From: Halobacteriovoraceae bacterium | GTDB taxonomy: Bacteria > Bdellovibrionota > Bacteriovoracia > Bacteriovoracales > Bacteriovoracaceae | Direction: 5' to 3' | DNA: 64,000 nt | NCBI GenBank assembly: GCA_020635135.1 | Contig: JACKAJ010000015.1 | Coordinates: forward strand, 434,001-498,000 | Part shown: one piece after another, positions 46,111 through 54,191 of the stretch | Layout: every line of letters starts with the position of its first letter | How positions within the stretch are numbered: position 1 is the stretch's first letter | Notes under the pieces: generated by a model | Databases searched by the model: none | The model's input: only the letters and a program-made list of their open reading frames with translations | What the model was told of the DNA's origin: nothing | Program-made: the position numbers and the translations under genes

Positions 46111-47190
46111 TTAAAACCAATACCTCATAAGATAAACGATATTTGCAAGTGTTCTTTTGATAATCCCGATCTGTTTATATAAAGAATAAGAAAATTGGAC
46201 CGAGTGGTTTTCTAAATACTTTAAGTCCATCTCTAGTTCTTTTTTAGCTTCTCCATCAGTAACTTCAACAACAATTTCTTGATCGTGCAACAAGCTTCTT
46301 AAATTAAAGTTTAGTGATCCGAGATAAAACTCATCATCAATGACGAGGAGTTTAGCATGAAGAAATTTTTCTTTATAAAGACAAATTTTAATCCCACATT
46401 TACCTAATTTTTTAAAGTGGATAAAATTTAATAAACCTGGGAAAAAATGATTGTTTTTCTCAGCAGTAATTAATTTCACATCGACTCTTTTTGAGACATC
46501 TTTAAAAGCTCTATTAAATCGAAATGTCGGGTTGTAATACGGAGTCACGATTACGACTCGTCTTTCAGCGTTCAGTATTTTTCGCACAATAAAATGATTT
46601 ATATTTTTTCTTCTTTGAAATGAATCATTGAGATAGAAAGGAGCGACTTGGGTTCCTTTACCTATATTACTTTTTACCCTTTCATAGAGCTCTTTTTGAA
46701 TATTTTGATGAGACTCTTTTAAAAGCCTAGTATCCGCTCCTTCAATGTATAGCCCATAGTCCTTCCAATTCTCTTTAACTGCAGAAGTATGAATATCGGC
46801 TATATTCATTCCCCCCATAAAGACTTTCGTATCGTCTATGATAAAGAACTTACGATGATTTCTTTTATTAATTCTAGAAAAATAGCTCAGTGGATTATAG
46901 AGAGTTTTCCTAAAATCAATCAACCCATGATAAAAAGATATTTCAATTCCTAGCTCTCTTAACTTTCCTGCAATTTCAGTTGAAAAATAAAAAGATCCAA
47001 TAGCATCCAGAACAATAGAAATGCTCAAACCTTCAGCTCGTTTTTTTATAAGTTGAGCAAGTATTCGACTTCCAATGGTATCGACTTCCCAAATATATGA
47101 CTCCACGATGATCTCTCTTTTAGCTTCTGCCAAACACTTTTGAAGATCAGCAAAATAGTAATCCCCATCGAAATACACCTTTTCTTTCAT
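46111..47190 (-). CDS. Phospholipase D-type cardiolipin synthase (ClsB-like)
   Basis: 359 residues. Two HKD motifs are visible: NHRKFFIIDDTKVFMGGMNI and LHAKLLVIDDEFYLGSLNF, each HxKx4D with a downstream Gly-Ser/Gly-Gly and Asn. There are no N-terminal membrane spans, as in ClsB rather than ClsA. It joins phosphatidylglycerol with another phospholipid head to cardiolipin, at the inner membrane. TATAAT lies eight bases before the ATG (AGGGGCAT between) without a true Shine-Dalgarno at proper distance, so a leaderless mRNA is likely. Co-transcribed with the EEP protein. Confidence 0.9.
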   Translation of the reverse strand: MKEKVYFDGDYYFADLQKCLAEAKREIIVESYIWEVDTIGSRILAQLIKKRAEGLSISIVLDAIGSFYFSTEIAGKLRELGIEISFYHGLIDFRKTLYNPLSYFSRINKRNHRKFFIIDDTKVFMGGMNIADIHTSAVKENWKDYGLYIEGADTRLLKESHQNIQKELYERVKSNIGKGTQVAPFYLNDSFQRRKNINHFIVRKILNAERRVVIVTPYYNPTFRFNRAFKDVSKRVDVKLITAEKNNHFFPGLLNFIHFKKLGKCGIKICLYKEKFLHAKLLVIDDEFYLGSLNFNLRSLLHDQEIVVEVTDGEAKKELEMDLKYLENHSVQFSYSLYKQIGIIKRTLANIVYLMRYWF

Positions 47191-47198
47191 ATGCCCCT

Positions 47199-47204
47199 AT
47201 TATA
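47199..47204 (-). promoter_or_regulatory. -10 hexamer close to a start codon
   Basis: A perfect TATAAT on the minus strand, eight bases before the ATG at 47190. Confidence 0.5.
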
Positions 47205-47285
47205 AAGAACTTCACCAAGGAGCGATATACTGAATCTTTCAATTCTTGTTAAATTTTGCTAATATTTGGGATCTGGAGAGCCGGC

Positions 47286-48143
47286 ATGCAAATCGAATCA
47301 ATATTTGATCAAGACACTTTTACCCTAACTTATATTGTTTATGATGAAGCCACCAAAGACGCTGTGATCATCGATCCTGTGCTCAATTACGATCACGCAA
47401 GTTCAAGTTTCTCTTTTGAAAGCTTTCATAAACTCGTTCAATTTATTAATTCTCACAAATTAAATCTTCAGTATATTTTGGAAACCCATGCCCATGCCGA
47501 TCACCTCACATGTGCTCCTCAAATAAAAAAACAATTTCCAAAAGCTCAATTGGCAATTAGTAAAAATATTGTTGAAGTCCAAAAAACTTTTAAGAATGTT
47601 TTTCACTTTCCATGGTTAGAAACTGATGGATCTCAATTTGATCGCCTCATTTCTGATGATGAAGAATTTTCAGCTGGCGGTCTTATTATTAAAGCTCTCA
47701 GTACACCTGGGCATACTCCTGCCTGCCTTTCCTATCTCATCGGGGACTGTCTTTTTACTGGTGATGCTCTGTTTATGCCCGATATGGGCACCGGTCGCTG
47801 CGATTTCCCAGGAGGAAGCTCCGATCACCTCTATCACTCTATTGCTGATAAAATATACAAGCTTCCCGATTCAACACGAATTTTTGTGGGGCACGACTAC
47901 CAGCCAGGGGGTCGAAAACTCAAATACCAAAGCTCCGTTGGTGAACAAAAAGAAAGCAATATTCAGCTGACATCTAAAACAACTTATCAAGAATTTAAGA
48001 AATTTCGAGATAATCGCGATAAAACACTGAGCGCTCCCCGTTTACTTTTGCCTAGCATTCAAGTGAATATCAATGCAGGTAACCCTCCACCTACAGAAGA
48101 AAATGGAGTCAGCTACCTCAAGCTTCCCTTAAAAGAAAAATAA
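47286..48143 (+). CDS. Metallo-beta-lactamase-fold hydrolase (ETHE1/Blh-like)
   Basis: 285 residues from the ATG at 47286, where GGAG stands seven bases upstream; a longer in-frame start at 47256 is not needed. The zinc motif is THAHADHL, followed by STPGHTPACLSYLIGD, CLFTGDALFMPDMGTGRCDFP and FVGHDYQPGGR. The GTGRCDFPGG segment and the length place it with ETHE1-type persulfide dioxygenases and Blh proteins rather than glyoxalase II. It would oxidise glutathione persulfide or a related thiol. No rhodanese or sulfide:quinone reductase gene is nearby. Confidence 0.85.
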   Translation: MQIESIFDQDTFTLTYIVYDEATKDAVIIDPVLNYDHASSSFSFESFHKLVQFINSHKLNLQYILETHAHADHLTCAPQIKKQFPKAQLAISKNIVEVQKTFKNVFHFPWLETDGSQFDRLISDDEEFSAGGLIIKALSTPGHTPACLSYLIGDCLFTGDALFMPDMGTGRCDFPGGSSDHLYHSIADKIYKLPDSTRIFVGHDYQPGGRKLKYQSSVGEQKESNIQLTSKTTYQEFKKFRDNRDKTLSAPRLLLPSIQVNINAGNPPPTEENGVSYLKLPLKEK

Positions 48144-48148
48144 TTATC

Positions 48149-48574
48149 TTATCGATAGACACACATTGCACTGATATCAATATCGTCAGTATCTAAAAGA
48201 AAATTTCCATCTTCCCCGATCAATTTTGGCAATCCGAGAAAAGCATCTTCACCAATTTCTTCCACTGCATGGTAAAGACCAAGTTGAGTGACGTAATCAG
48301 TATCTTCTGAAAGATCCTCTACATTAAAAAAACTTTCATACCAAATGCCGTTGTCCACAGTTTTTCTTAAGACTGGCCATTGTTGTGTTTTAAGTTCTGG
48401 GATATCTGGGAACAGAACCATTTTATAACCTTGATCTTCTTCTACAATGCGAATTCCTTCAAGCCCATAAAGTTCGTATGAAGGTTCTAAAAATTCACAT
48501 TCAATAATGACTTTTGAACTCGCAAGGGCTGAATGCAATCCCAAAAAAGTTAAGGTTAGAATGAGATATTTCAT
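48149..48574 (-). CDS. Small secreted hypothetical protein
   Basis: 141 residues from the ATG at 48574, supported by AAGGAG seven bases upstream and the signal peptide MKYLILTLTFLGLHSALA. The acidic mature protein of about 123 residues has two cysteines, one near its start (IECEFLEP) and one three residues from its end (AMCVYR), which may bond. No family is recognised. Confidence 0.65.
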   Translation of the reverse strand: MKYLILTLTFLGLHSALASSKVIIECEFLEPSYELYGLEGIRIVEEDQGYKMVLFPDIPELKTQQWPVLRKTVDNGIWYESFFNVEDLSEDTDYVTQLGLYHAVEEIGEDAFLGLPKLIGEDGNFLLDTDDIDISAMCVYR

Positions 48575-48743
48575 AAAAAAGCTCCTTATAAAGTTGCCTC
48601 TCAATTACTATTTGCCCAATAAGAAGTAAAGGTGGAGAAAAGACGTGAGGCTCGTCGCGTTACACTAAATCTGTATGAACAAGAGATGACATAGCTCATG
48701 TTCAAGTCTAAAATCCCTTCTTAAGATTTCATTAGTGTTAATA

Positions 48744-48755
48744 GGTAAATTTACC
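48744..48755. repeat. 12-base palindrome at a start site
   Basis: GGTAAATTTACC lies directly upstream of the Shine-Dalgarno of the gene at 48768. Possible operator. Confidence 0.35.
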
Positions 48756-48767
48756 AAGGAGTATGTT

Positions 48768-49478
48768 ATGATCACTAAGATCCGTTCTGCATTTTTAATT
48801 CCCCTACTTTTATTATCCTGGAGCTCAATAAACTATGCCCACAGTGAGGCTTCAAGTCTTATTCCGGTATCTCGCACATTTGTTCCAGTTGGATTTGACT
48901 CTAATGACAATGTTGAAATTTTTGTAAAAGGGTATCTCCCCAATCTTTGCTACCAAACACCTCAATTCAAAGTAAAAAAAAGAGGGACTAAAATATATGT
49001 TGATGTTAAAGCCTATTATTATCCCGATCAACCATACTGCCCTCAAGTGATCGTCCCATTTGGTCTGACAGTTCCAGTGGGAAGATTGGATAGCCAAAAA
49101 TATAATATCGTTATTAATAAAAACACAGAGTATGAAACCAATGAATCACTTGTCGTTGGAAGTGCTCGCAGTGAAAACGTCGATGACTATATTTATGCTT
49201 TAGTCGAAAATATTGAAGTTAAAGATGGAAAGCTTATCCTATCAGGAAATAACCCAAGTGATTGTTTTGCTCTAGATGATATTGAAATAATCAGCAATGG
49301 CAAAAACACATATTCTGTTCTTCCAAAGTTAAAAAAATCAACTGATGACTGCCCAGTAAAACAAGAGCCTTTTGTCTACGAGAAAGAATTTACAAATAAT
49401 CTCGATACAGAGAAGGTTCTCTTTCACGTTCGCAAGATGGATGGACGGGCCATCAATCAAATTGTCAAAATTAAGTAA
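48768..49478 (+). CDS. Secreted hypothetical protein
   Basis: 236 residues from the ATG at 48768, chosen for AAGGAG seven bases upstream and the signal peptide (about 1-25, ending NYA). The mature part looks beta-rich with two cysteine pairs (LCYQTP and PYCPQ; DCFALDD and DDCPVK). The general pattern (VEIFVKGYLPNLCYQTP, then PYCPQVIVPFGLTVPVG) suggests two similar beta-domains. No family is recognised. A very strong terminator follows. Confidence 0.68.
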   Translation: MITKIRSAFLIPLLLLSWSSINYAHSEASSLIPVSRTFVPVGFDSNDNVEIFVKGYLPNLCYQTPQFKVKKRGTKIYVDVKAYYYPDQPYCPQVIVPFGLTVPVGRLDSQKYNIVINKNTEYETNESLVVGSARSENVDDYIYALVENIEVKDGKLILSGNNPSDCFALDDIEIISNGKNTYSVLPKLKKSTDDCPVKQEPFVYEKEFTNNLDTEKVLFHVRKMDGRAINQIVKIK

Positions 49479-49499
49479 TTAACAAAAAAGCAAAAAAAA

Positions 49500-49527
49500 G
49501 GGGGACTTATCAAAGTCCCCCTTTTTT
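49500..49527. terminator. Strong rho-independent terminator
   Basis: GGGGGACTT (49500-49508) and AAGTCCCCC (49513-49521) with an ATCA loop, followed by TTTTTT. A-tracts on the other side make it work in both directions, also ending the convergent CBS gene. Confidence 0.92.
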
Positions 49528-49549
49528 GTATTATCTCTTTTTCAAATTT

Positions 49550-49972
49550 TTAATAGGCTTCCAAATAGAATTTCAAAAGATCTGTTGAAGTGACCATCCC
49601 AGTTAGCTCAGAGTTTCCATTAACGACTGGTAGGCTATGAAACTTACCTTTGGCCAAGAGTGCCGTTGCTTCTTTTATTGTTTCATCTTCATGAATTGTT
49701 TCTACGTTTGTAGTCATAACTTTTTCAACGGATGAAAGATTGTCCAACAAAGTATCTGCTTGCTTGGGATCTTGAGCATAAAGTTCTCCAGAATCAATTC
49801 TTAAAATATCTGAATAACTTATCAAACCAACAATTTTCTCTCCCTCGACAACTGGCAGGTGATGTACACCATTTTCAACAATAATTTTTCGCGCGTAAGA
49901 CAACTTATCAGTCTTGTTAATTTTGAATAGATCTTTTGTCATAATGTTTCGGATAAAAACGTTTTTTTTCAT
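49550..49972 (-). CDS. CBS-domain pair protein
   Basis: 140 residues, cytoplasmic. Two CBS motifs in tandem: IMTKDLFKINKTDKLSYARKI, HHLPVVEGEKIVGLISYSDIL and VMTTNVETIHEDETIKEATA, FHSLPVVNGNSELTGMVTSTDLL. Free-standing CBS pairs bind adenine nucleotides and act as energy or stress sensors. The neighbours include a DksA/TraR protein and a universal stress protein, which gives a stress-response setting (inference). Confidence 0.93.
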   Translation of the reverse strand: MKKNVFIRNIMTKDLFKINKTDKLSYARKIIVENGVHHLPVVEGEKIVGLISYSDILRIDSGELYAQDPKQADTLLDNLSSVEKVMTTNVETIHEDETIKEATALLAKGKFHSLPVVNGNSELTGMVTSTDLLKFYLEAY

Positions 49973-50125
49973 ATTCCATACTCCTTTAAATGATTAGCGA
50001 AGCCTTGAGACCATCCTATAATGCTAAAATTTAATATTTAATGACCTCCATCATGTTCTTGTATTATTTTTCAAATATAAATAAGATAGCAAGAGCAATA
50101 ACTATTAATAGGACAGGAGTTTAAA

Positions 50126-50470
50126 ATGCCAACCGAACAAACTGAACACTTTAAACAAAAACTACTCGATCTGAGAGGAGAACTTTTGCAACGAGTCGAA
50201 AACTTAGATGCCGATAAGAAAAGAAAGTATGGTGCGCTCAATGCTGACTTTGAAGAACAGGCCAGTCAACTGGAAAACGATGAAGTTGTCGATGCTCTAG
50301 ATGACATGGAAAGAAGCGAGCTCAGCCAAATTAATCGCGCACTTGTCAAAATTCAGCAGAATAAATATGGTACTTGTGAAAACTGTGGAACAACAATTTC
50401 AGAAAAGCGCTTAGAAGCACTTCCTTATGCTAGTAAATGCATCAAATGCTCAAGCTCTGATGAGGATTAA
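50126..50470 (+). CDS. DksA/TraR-type zinc finger protein
   Basis: 114 residues with the Shine-Dalgarno GGAG. An N-terminal helical coiled-coil (about 5-75) with the acidic tip ALDDMERSELSQINRAL is followed by the four-cysteine zinc finger CENCG and CIKC near the C-terminus. This is the layout of DksA/TraR proteins that enter the RNA polymerase secondary channel and modulate rRNA and stress promoters. It is shorter than E. coli DksA (151). The stop overlaps that of the convergent ATP-cone protein gene. Confidence 0.9.
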   Translation: MPTEQTEHFKQKLLDLRGELLQRVENLDADKKRKYGALNADFEEQASQLENDEVVDALDDMERSELSQINRALVKIQQNKYGTCENCGTTISEKRLEALPYASKCIKCSSSDED

Positions 50471-51315
50471 GAGATTTTTTTAATCTCTTGAATCTCATTA
50501 ACAATTTTTGAGATATGTAGTTGTGATAAATCGAGTTGCTCGAGCCATTCCATATTTTTTTCCAAATCATCAATTGTGATAATTTGGTTTTTGAGCAACT
50601 CCAATTTAAAGTTTTTCCCTAAAGATTTAAGGCTCGTTATTGGATAAACTTTGTTTTTAACCATGAGAATAGAGAGATTTATACTTTTTGGAGAAAACAA
50701 GCCCATCATTGTCATTCCCATGCAATTTCCTAATTTGAGGGCATCGTCTGAGTACTTCGAATTACTAGCAATCCAAAACTCATCGAATTTATTTTTATCA
50801 TTTGATTTCAAATCAAAATAACGGCCGAGAACATAAAGAGCTGTTTTGGCATCATTTTTATGGCTGACACTATTGTGAAATTTGCATTCAACATAAACAG
50901 TATTTTCGGGAGCACAAGCAACAATATCAATTTCATGCTTAATACAGCGCCCTTTTTTGATAACATTATTTGTAGTTTTATAGCCTTCTTTGGCCAAGCA
51001 CTGTGCTACGAACTGCTCAAAAATATACCCACCCGGTCCTAGTTCCAAAATGGCTCTCTTGAAATTGTATTTGTAACCAAGTTGGCGATATTTTTTATAA
51101 AGATAACGTGAAGTAATTCTTTCGATTTTTTGAGTTGATACCCCCTCAGTCAAATGAGGTTCAACTTTAGATAAAACGTGTACTGCATGGTCACGAGAAC
51201 ATCCTGTTCGCTTGAGGGCATTCAAAAACTTTTTTGGATCAAAGTGTTCGAACTGCCCTGACTTCTTGCGAACAGAAAGACGATTTTTCTTTTTTTTATA
51301 GCGTAACTGTCCCAC
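50467..51315 (-). CDS. ATP-cone domain fused to a PD-(D/E)XK nuclease-like domain
   Basis: 282 residues from GTG. Residues about 12-95 form an ATP-cone (SVRKKSGQFEHFDPKKFLNA, then KIERITSRYLYKKY), the nucleotide-sensing module known from ribonucleotide reductase and NrdR. Residues about 95-200 show a restriction-endonuclease fold: GPGGYIFEQFVAQCLAKEGY with E100, then HEIDIVAC with D130 and VYVECKFHN with E143-x-K145, the PD-(D/E)XK catalytic set (Mrr-like). The C-terminal 80 residues are unassigned. It may be a nuclease gated by ATP/dATP. It lies just downstream of a single-domain stress protein gene. Confidence 0.8.
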   Translation of the reverse strand: MGQLRYKKKKNRLSVRKKSGQFEHFDPKKFLNALKRTGCSRDHAVHVLSKVEPHLTEGVSTQKIERITSRYLYKKYRQLGYKYNFKRAILELGPGGYIFEQFVAQCLAKEGYKTTNNVIKKGRCIKHEIDIVACAPENTVYVECKFHNSVSHKNDAKTALYVLGRYFDLKSNDKNKFDEFWIASNSKYSDDALKLGNCMGMTMMGLFSPKSINLSILMVKNKVYPITSLKSLGKNFKLELLKNQIITIDDLEKNMEWLEQLDLSQLHISKIVNEIQEIKKIS

Positions 51316-51337
51316 GTCAATCGAGCTTAAAGATTTA

Positions 51338-51787
51338 TTATCTCAAGACGAGAACATCGTAAGGAGAATGTTTAATCATGTAATCAGCAAAAGATGAAGT
51401 AAACAACCCTTCAATTCCCTTTTTTCCTCGAGTGGCCAAGATGACTGTTGAGTATTTATGCTTATTAATAAAGTTCTCTAGCTCAATTTTTGGGTCTTCA
51501 CTAAATAAACAGGTATACTCATATCCACTTGTCTCACCATCGGAAATAAATCCATCCACCATCTTTTTCATAATGTCTTCAATAGTCGACTTAATCCCAG
51601 CTTTTTGGTCAGGTGATGGGTAAATATAAGGGGGAACTATGTAGGGGTATTTTTCTTCTTTAAAAACATGAACAAAATGCAGTTTAGCATTATGGTGCAA
51701 GTTGTGCTTTTTAATCCCATCAAAAACTTTATTTTGTAGGACTTCATCATTCATTGGGAAACAAACAATATGTTCTCTCATGGCCAT
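51338..51787 (-). CDS. Universal stress protein, single domain
   Basis: 149 residues, cytoplasmic. UspA pattern: HIVCFPMNDEVLQNKVFDGI at the start, LHFVHVFKEE as the second strand, and VILATRGKKGIEGLFTSSFADYMIKHSPYDVLVLR at the end, with the GxxG-x9-(S/T) nucleotide site partly kept (spaces in the motif vary). An FNR-like palindrome at 51853-51866 lies about 70 bases upstream of its start, shared with the divergent cytochrome gene. Induction at low oxygen is therefore likely. Confidence 0.88.
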   Translation of the reverse strand: MAMREHIVCFPMNDEVLQNKVFDGIKKHNLHHNAKLHFVHVFKEEKYPYIVPPYIYPSPDQKAGIKSTIEDIMKKMVDGFISDGETSGYEYTCLFSEDPKIELENFINKHKYSTVILATRGKKGIEGLFTSSFADYMIKHSPYDVLVLR

Positions 51788-51852
51788 CCTCCTTATTCAA
51801 GGTTATGTTAATGCCCCAGCATATAATCTATCTCTTAGATTTTCCAATTAAT

Positions 51853-51866
51853 ATGATCTGTATCAG
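51853..51866. promoter_or_regulatory. FNR-like binding site between divergent genes
   Basis: ATGATCTGTATCAG fits the FNR pattern TTGAT-N4-ATCAA at eight of ten positions. Its centre (51859.5) is about 39 bases upstream of the start predicted from TATAGT (51886-51891) for the cytochrome gene. It is also about 42 bases from a possible start for the stress-protein gene on the other strand. Confidence 0.55.
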
Positions 51867-51929
51867 CTATAAAAAATAGAGTTCCTATAGTATCGTTACT
51901 ATAACAAGCTACTAAAAAGGATTTTTGAA

Positions 51930-53003
51930 ATGAAAAGAACACTTATTTTATTTATGCTCTGCTCCCCCTGGCTTTACGCTACCCACCCCCCCACTCAAGA
52001 TCTTAAAGACAACATGCAATCCATCGCCAAAAGTTTTTCTCACATAGTGACTAAAATTCTCGTGGAAAACATTTCAAAAGATAAAAAGCTTAAAAAAGAT
52101 ATTGATAATATACAGAAAAGGATTTCTTCTCTTGAGTCCCATTTTTTTTCTGACATGAAAAAATATAAGTATTCAGCCAAGTCCTTTAAAGCACTTATCA
52201 ACCACTTCGATCAAATTTACGACAATGCTGATCTCGATTATAAAAAGAATATGGTCATTTCAATGGCCAAGAACTGTTTTCAATGTCATTCCCACGACAA
52301 AATCCAAGCTTCTTTTGAAGTGAATACTTCTAAAATGAATAACGAAACCAAAGCTTTATTTTACTCAGTTACTAGAAATTATGATAAAGCTGAAAATGCT
52401 TTAAACGCTTATTTCAAAAATCTCGTCAACAACAAAGCAAGAAACATTGATAACTTGTTTACTATGGAGCAAGAACTTTATCTTCAAGTCCTCAACTCTC
52501 CCCAAAAACTTCAAAAACGCTATCTTAAACGTTTAAAAAACAAAGATGTCAGTAGCGAATACAAAAAGAAGGTCCAAGTTTGGCAATTGGCCATCAAAAG
52601 TCTTCCCCAATATAAAAACAAAGAAGCAATTTTTGCGGCTTCAGAAAATTTTATTAAAAATCGGATAGGTCTGTTTGCGAGTGACTCAGATAAAATTCGC
52701 ATCCTCCACCTCATCGGTCAGCTCAACGAAGAATTAGCCGATGCCGATCGAAAAGAAGTCCCTCTAATCCTTTATTACCTAGGGGCTCTAGAAAACCGAA
52801 TCGATCACCAATATTACTCAATTGATAACCTCTACCTCATCGATTGTATGGAAAACTACACCGATTCCCCTTATTCTCAACGCTGCCTTAATGAGTTTCT
52901 TGAGCAAGTGGAGTTTAGTTTTACGGGAACCGCTGGAAGTTCAATCCCTGACGACGTTCAGCTATACATTGATAAGGTAAAAAAGAAGGTTAAAAAGAAA
53001 TAA
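51930..53003 (+). CDS. Secreted c-type cytochrome-like protein (single CxxCH)
   Basis: 357 residues with a signal peptide (MKRTLILFMLCSPWLYA). The heme motif C116-F-Q-C119-H120 lies at the end of a helical region (about 20-125) that looks like a four-helix bundle, as in cytochrome c'-type proteins. The remaining 235 residues are helical and not recognised. The predicted role is a periplasmic heme protein. An FNR-like site directly upstream and the FNR-like regulator gene directly downstream suggest a part in low-oxygen growth. Confidence 0.72.
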   Translation: MKRTLILFMLCSPWLYATHPPTQDLKDNMQSIAKSFSHIVTKILVENISKDKKLKKDIDNIQKRISSLESHFFSDMKKYKYSAKSFKALINHFDQIYDNADLDYKKNMVISMAKNCFQCHSHDKIQASFEVNTSKMNNETKALFYSVTRNYDKAENALNAYFKNLVNNKARNIDNLFTMEQELYLQVLNSPQKLQKRYLKRLKNKDVSSEYKKKVQVWQLAIKSLPQYKNKEAIFAASENFIKNRIGLFASDSDKIRILHLIGQLNEELADADRKEVPLILYYLGALENRIDHQYYSIDNLYLIDCMENYTDSPYSQRCLNEFLEQVEFSFTGTAGSSIPDDVQLYIDKVKKKVKKK

Positions 53004-53057
53004 CCAATTGCGCAAAAACATTCTCTTTAGCTAAACTTTATGCTAGGTTGAATACCT

Positions 53058-53777
53058 ATGGCACAAAAGAAAGATTTACCTCAAGAATGCAAAGACTGCC
53101 CGTCGCGCGGTAAGGGAATTTTTTGCGATCTGGAAGCTGCTGAACTTGATGAAATATCTCAATTTAAAGTCGTCAACCAGTTCAAAAGAGGCCAGAGCAT
53201 CTTCGTCGAAGGAAATCCAACTTTTGGGTTGTATTGTATCAGCGAAGGAAATATTAAGCTTTCTAAAACTTCCGAAGACGGCAAAGATGCCATCGTAAGA
53301 ATTGCCACGAAAGGAGATGTGTTAGGGCACAGAAGTATCTTCACTAACACTCCCTACAATGCAACAGCAACAGCCCTTGATGACTCTGTTATTTGCTTTT
53401 TAGACAAAAAGTACATCTTGAAAAAGATTCAAGAATCTCCCAGTGTTGCTCAAAACATCATTAATAAACTAAGTAGAGACTTAGGTGCCTCAGAACAGAG
53501 ACTCGCCGATATGTCCCAAAAAAGTGTTAAGCAGCGTCTGATTGAACTTTTACTCCTTCTGCATCAATCCCATGGCATTCCCCAAGATAATGGTAGTGTG
53601 TTAATTGATATCAAATTGACTCGAGAAGAGATGGCTTCCATCATTGGAACGGCTACAGAAACTCTCATTAGAACCTTAAGTGATCTCAAAAATCTGGATC
53701 TTATCACTTTGGATGGCAAAAAAATTATTATTCCAGATGAAAAGAAGCTGCTCGAGGAAGTCACTTTAGAATATTGA
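53058..53777 (+). CDS. FNR-type oxygen-sensing transcription regulator (Crp/Fnr family)
   Basis: 239 residues. An N-terminal cysteine cluster C11-x2-C14-x8-C23 and an internal C113 (in DDSVICFLDKK) correspond to the four ligands of the oxygen-labile [4Fe-4S] cluster of FNR, although the last N-terminal spacing is longer. The cNMP-like beta-barrel (about 35-125), dimer helix (130-155) and HTH (TREEMASIIGTATETLIRTL) follow. The recognition helix carries E-x3-R, which reads TTGAT-type half sites. FNR-like sites at 51853 and 54988 are its likely targets. Confidence 0.88.
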   Translation: MAQKKDLPQECKDCPSRGKGIFCDLEAAELDEISQFKVVNQFKRGQSIFVEGNPTFGLYCISEGNIKLSKTSEDGKDAIVRIATKGDVLGHRSIFTNTPYNATATALDDSVICFLDKKYILKKIQESPSVAQNIINKLSRDLGASEQRLADMSQKSVKQRLIELLLLLHQSHGIPQDNGSVLIDIKLTREEMASIIGTATETLIRTLSDLKNLDLITLDGKKIIIPDEKKLLEEVTLEY

Positions 53778-53834
53778 GCTGATTCGCTGACCTAAATCAT
53801 TCCCATTTTTTACAATTCGTTAGCTAATAGGGGT

Positions 53835-54182
53835 ATGAGTATCGCGTACAAGACATACCAGCCCATTGACGACACATTGCTAGAAGAATTTCTTAAGCAA
53901 TACCCTGAAATGATTTTTCCTAAAGAAGCGACTTTATTTTACAAGGGACAAATTCCACTCACTGCATTAATTCTTCTCGAAGGAGAAATTGTTCTCAAAA
54001 AAAATAAGCAATTTTACTCACTTACTCCCTATACACTCCTAGGAGCTAACAATCTCCTCCAAAATAAGCCCTGTACATTTGAAGCTATCGTCCAACCAAA
54101 AACCAAAGTTATCTCCATCGATAAACTCAGCATCAAAAAAATATTGGAGCAATTTCCACAAATCAAAAACTCTATTGTATAA
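53835..54182 (+). CDS. Stand-alone cyclic-nucleotide-binding-like domain protein
   Basis: 115 residues that match only the beta-barrel of the Crp/Fnr family (FPKEATLFYKGQIPLTALIL, LEGEIVLKKNKQFYSLTPYT, LLGANNLLQNKPCTFEAIVQ, then VISIDKLSIKKILEQFP). There is no HTH, so it cannot bind DNA by the usual means. It lies 57 bases after the FNR-like gene and nine before deoD. It could modulate the neighbouring regulator or be a reduced duplicate. AGGGG just upstream of the ATG is close for a ribosome site. Confidence 0.75.
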   Translation: MSIAYKTYQPIDDTLLEEFLKQYPEMIFPKEATLFYKGQIPLTALILLEGEIVLKKNKQFYSLTPYTLLGANNLLQNKPCTFEAIVQPKTKVISIDKLSIKKILEQFPQIKNSIV

Positions 54183-54191
54183 TCGACGCCT

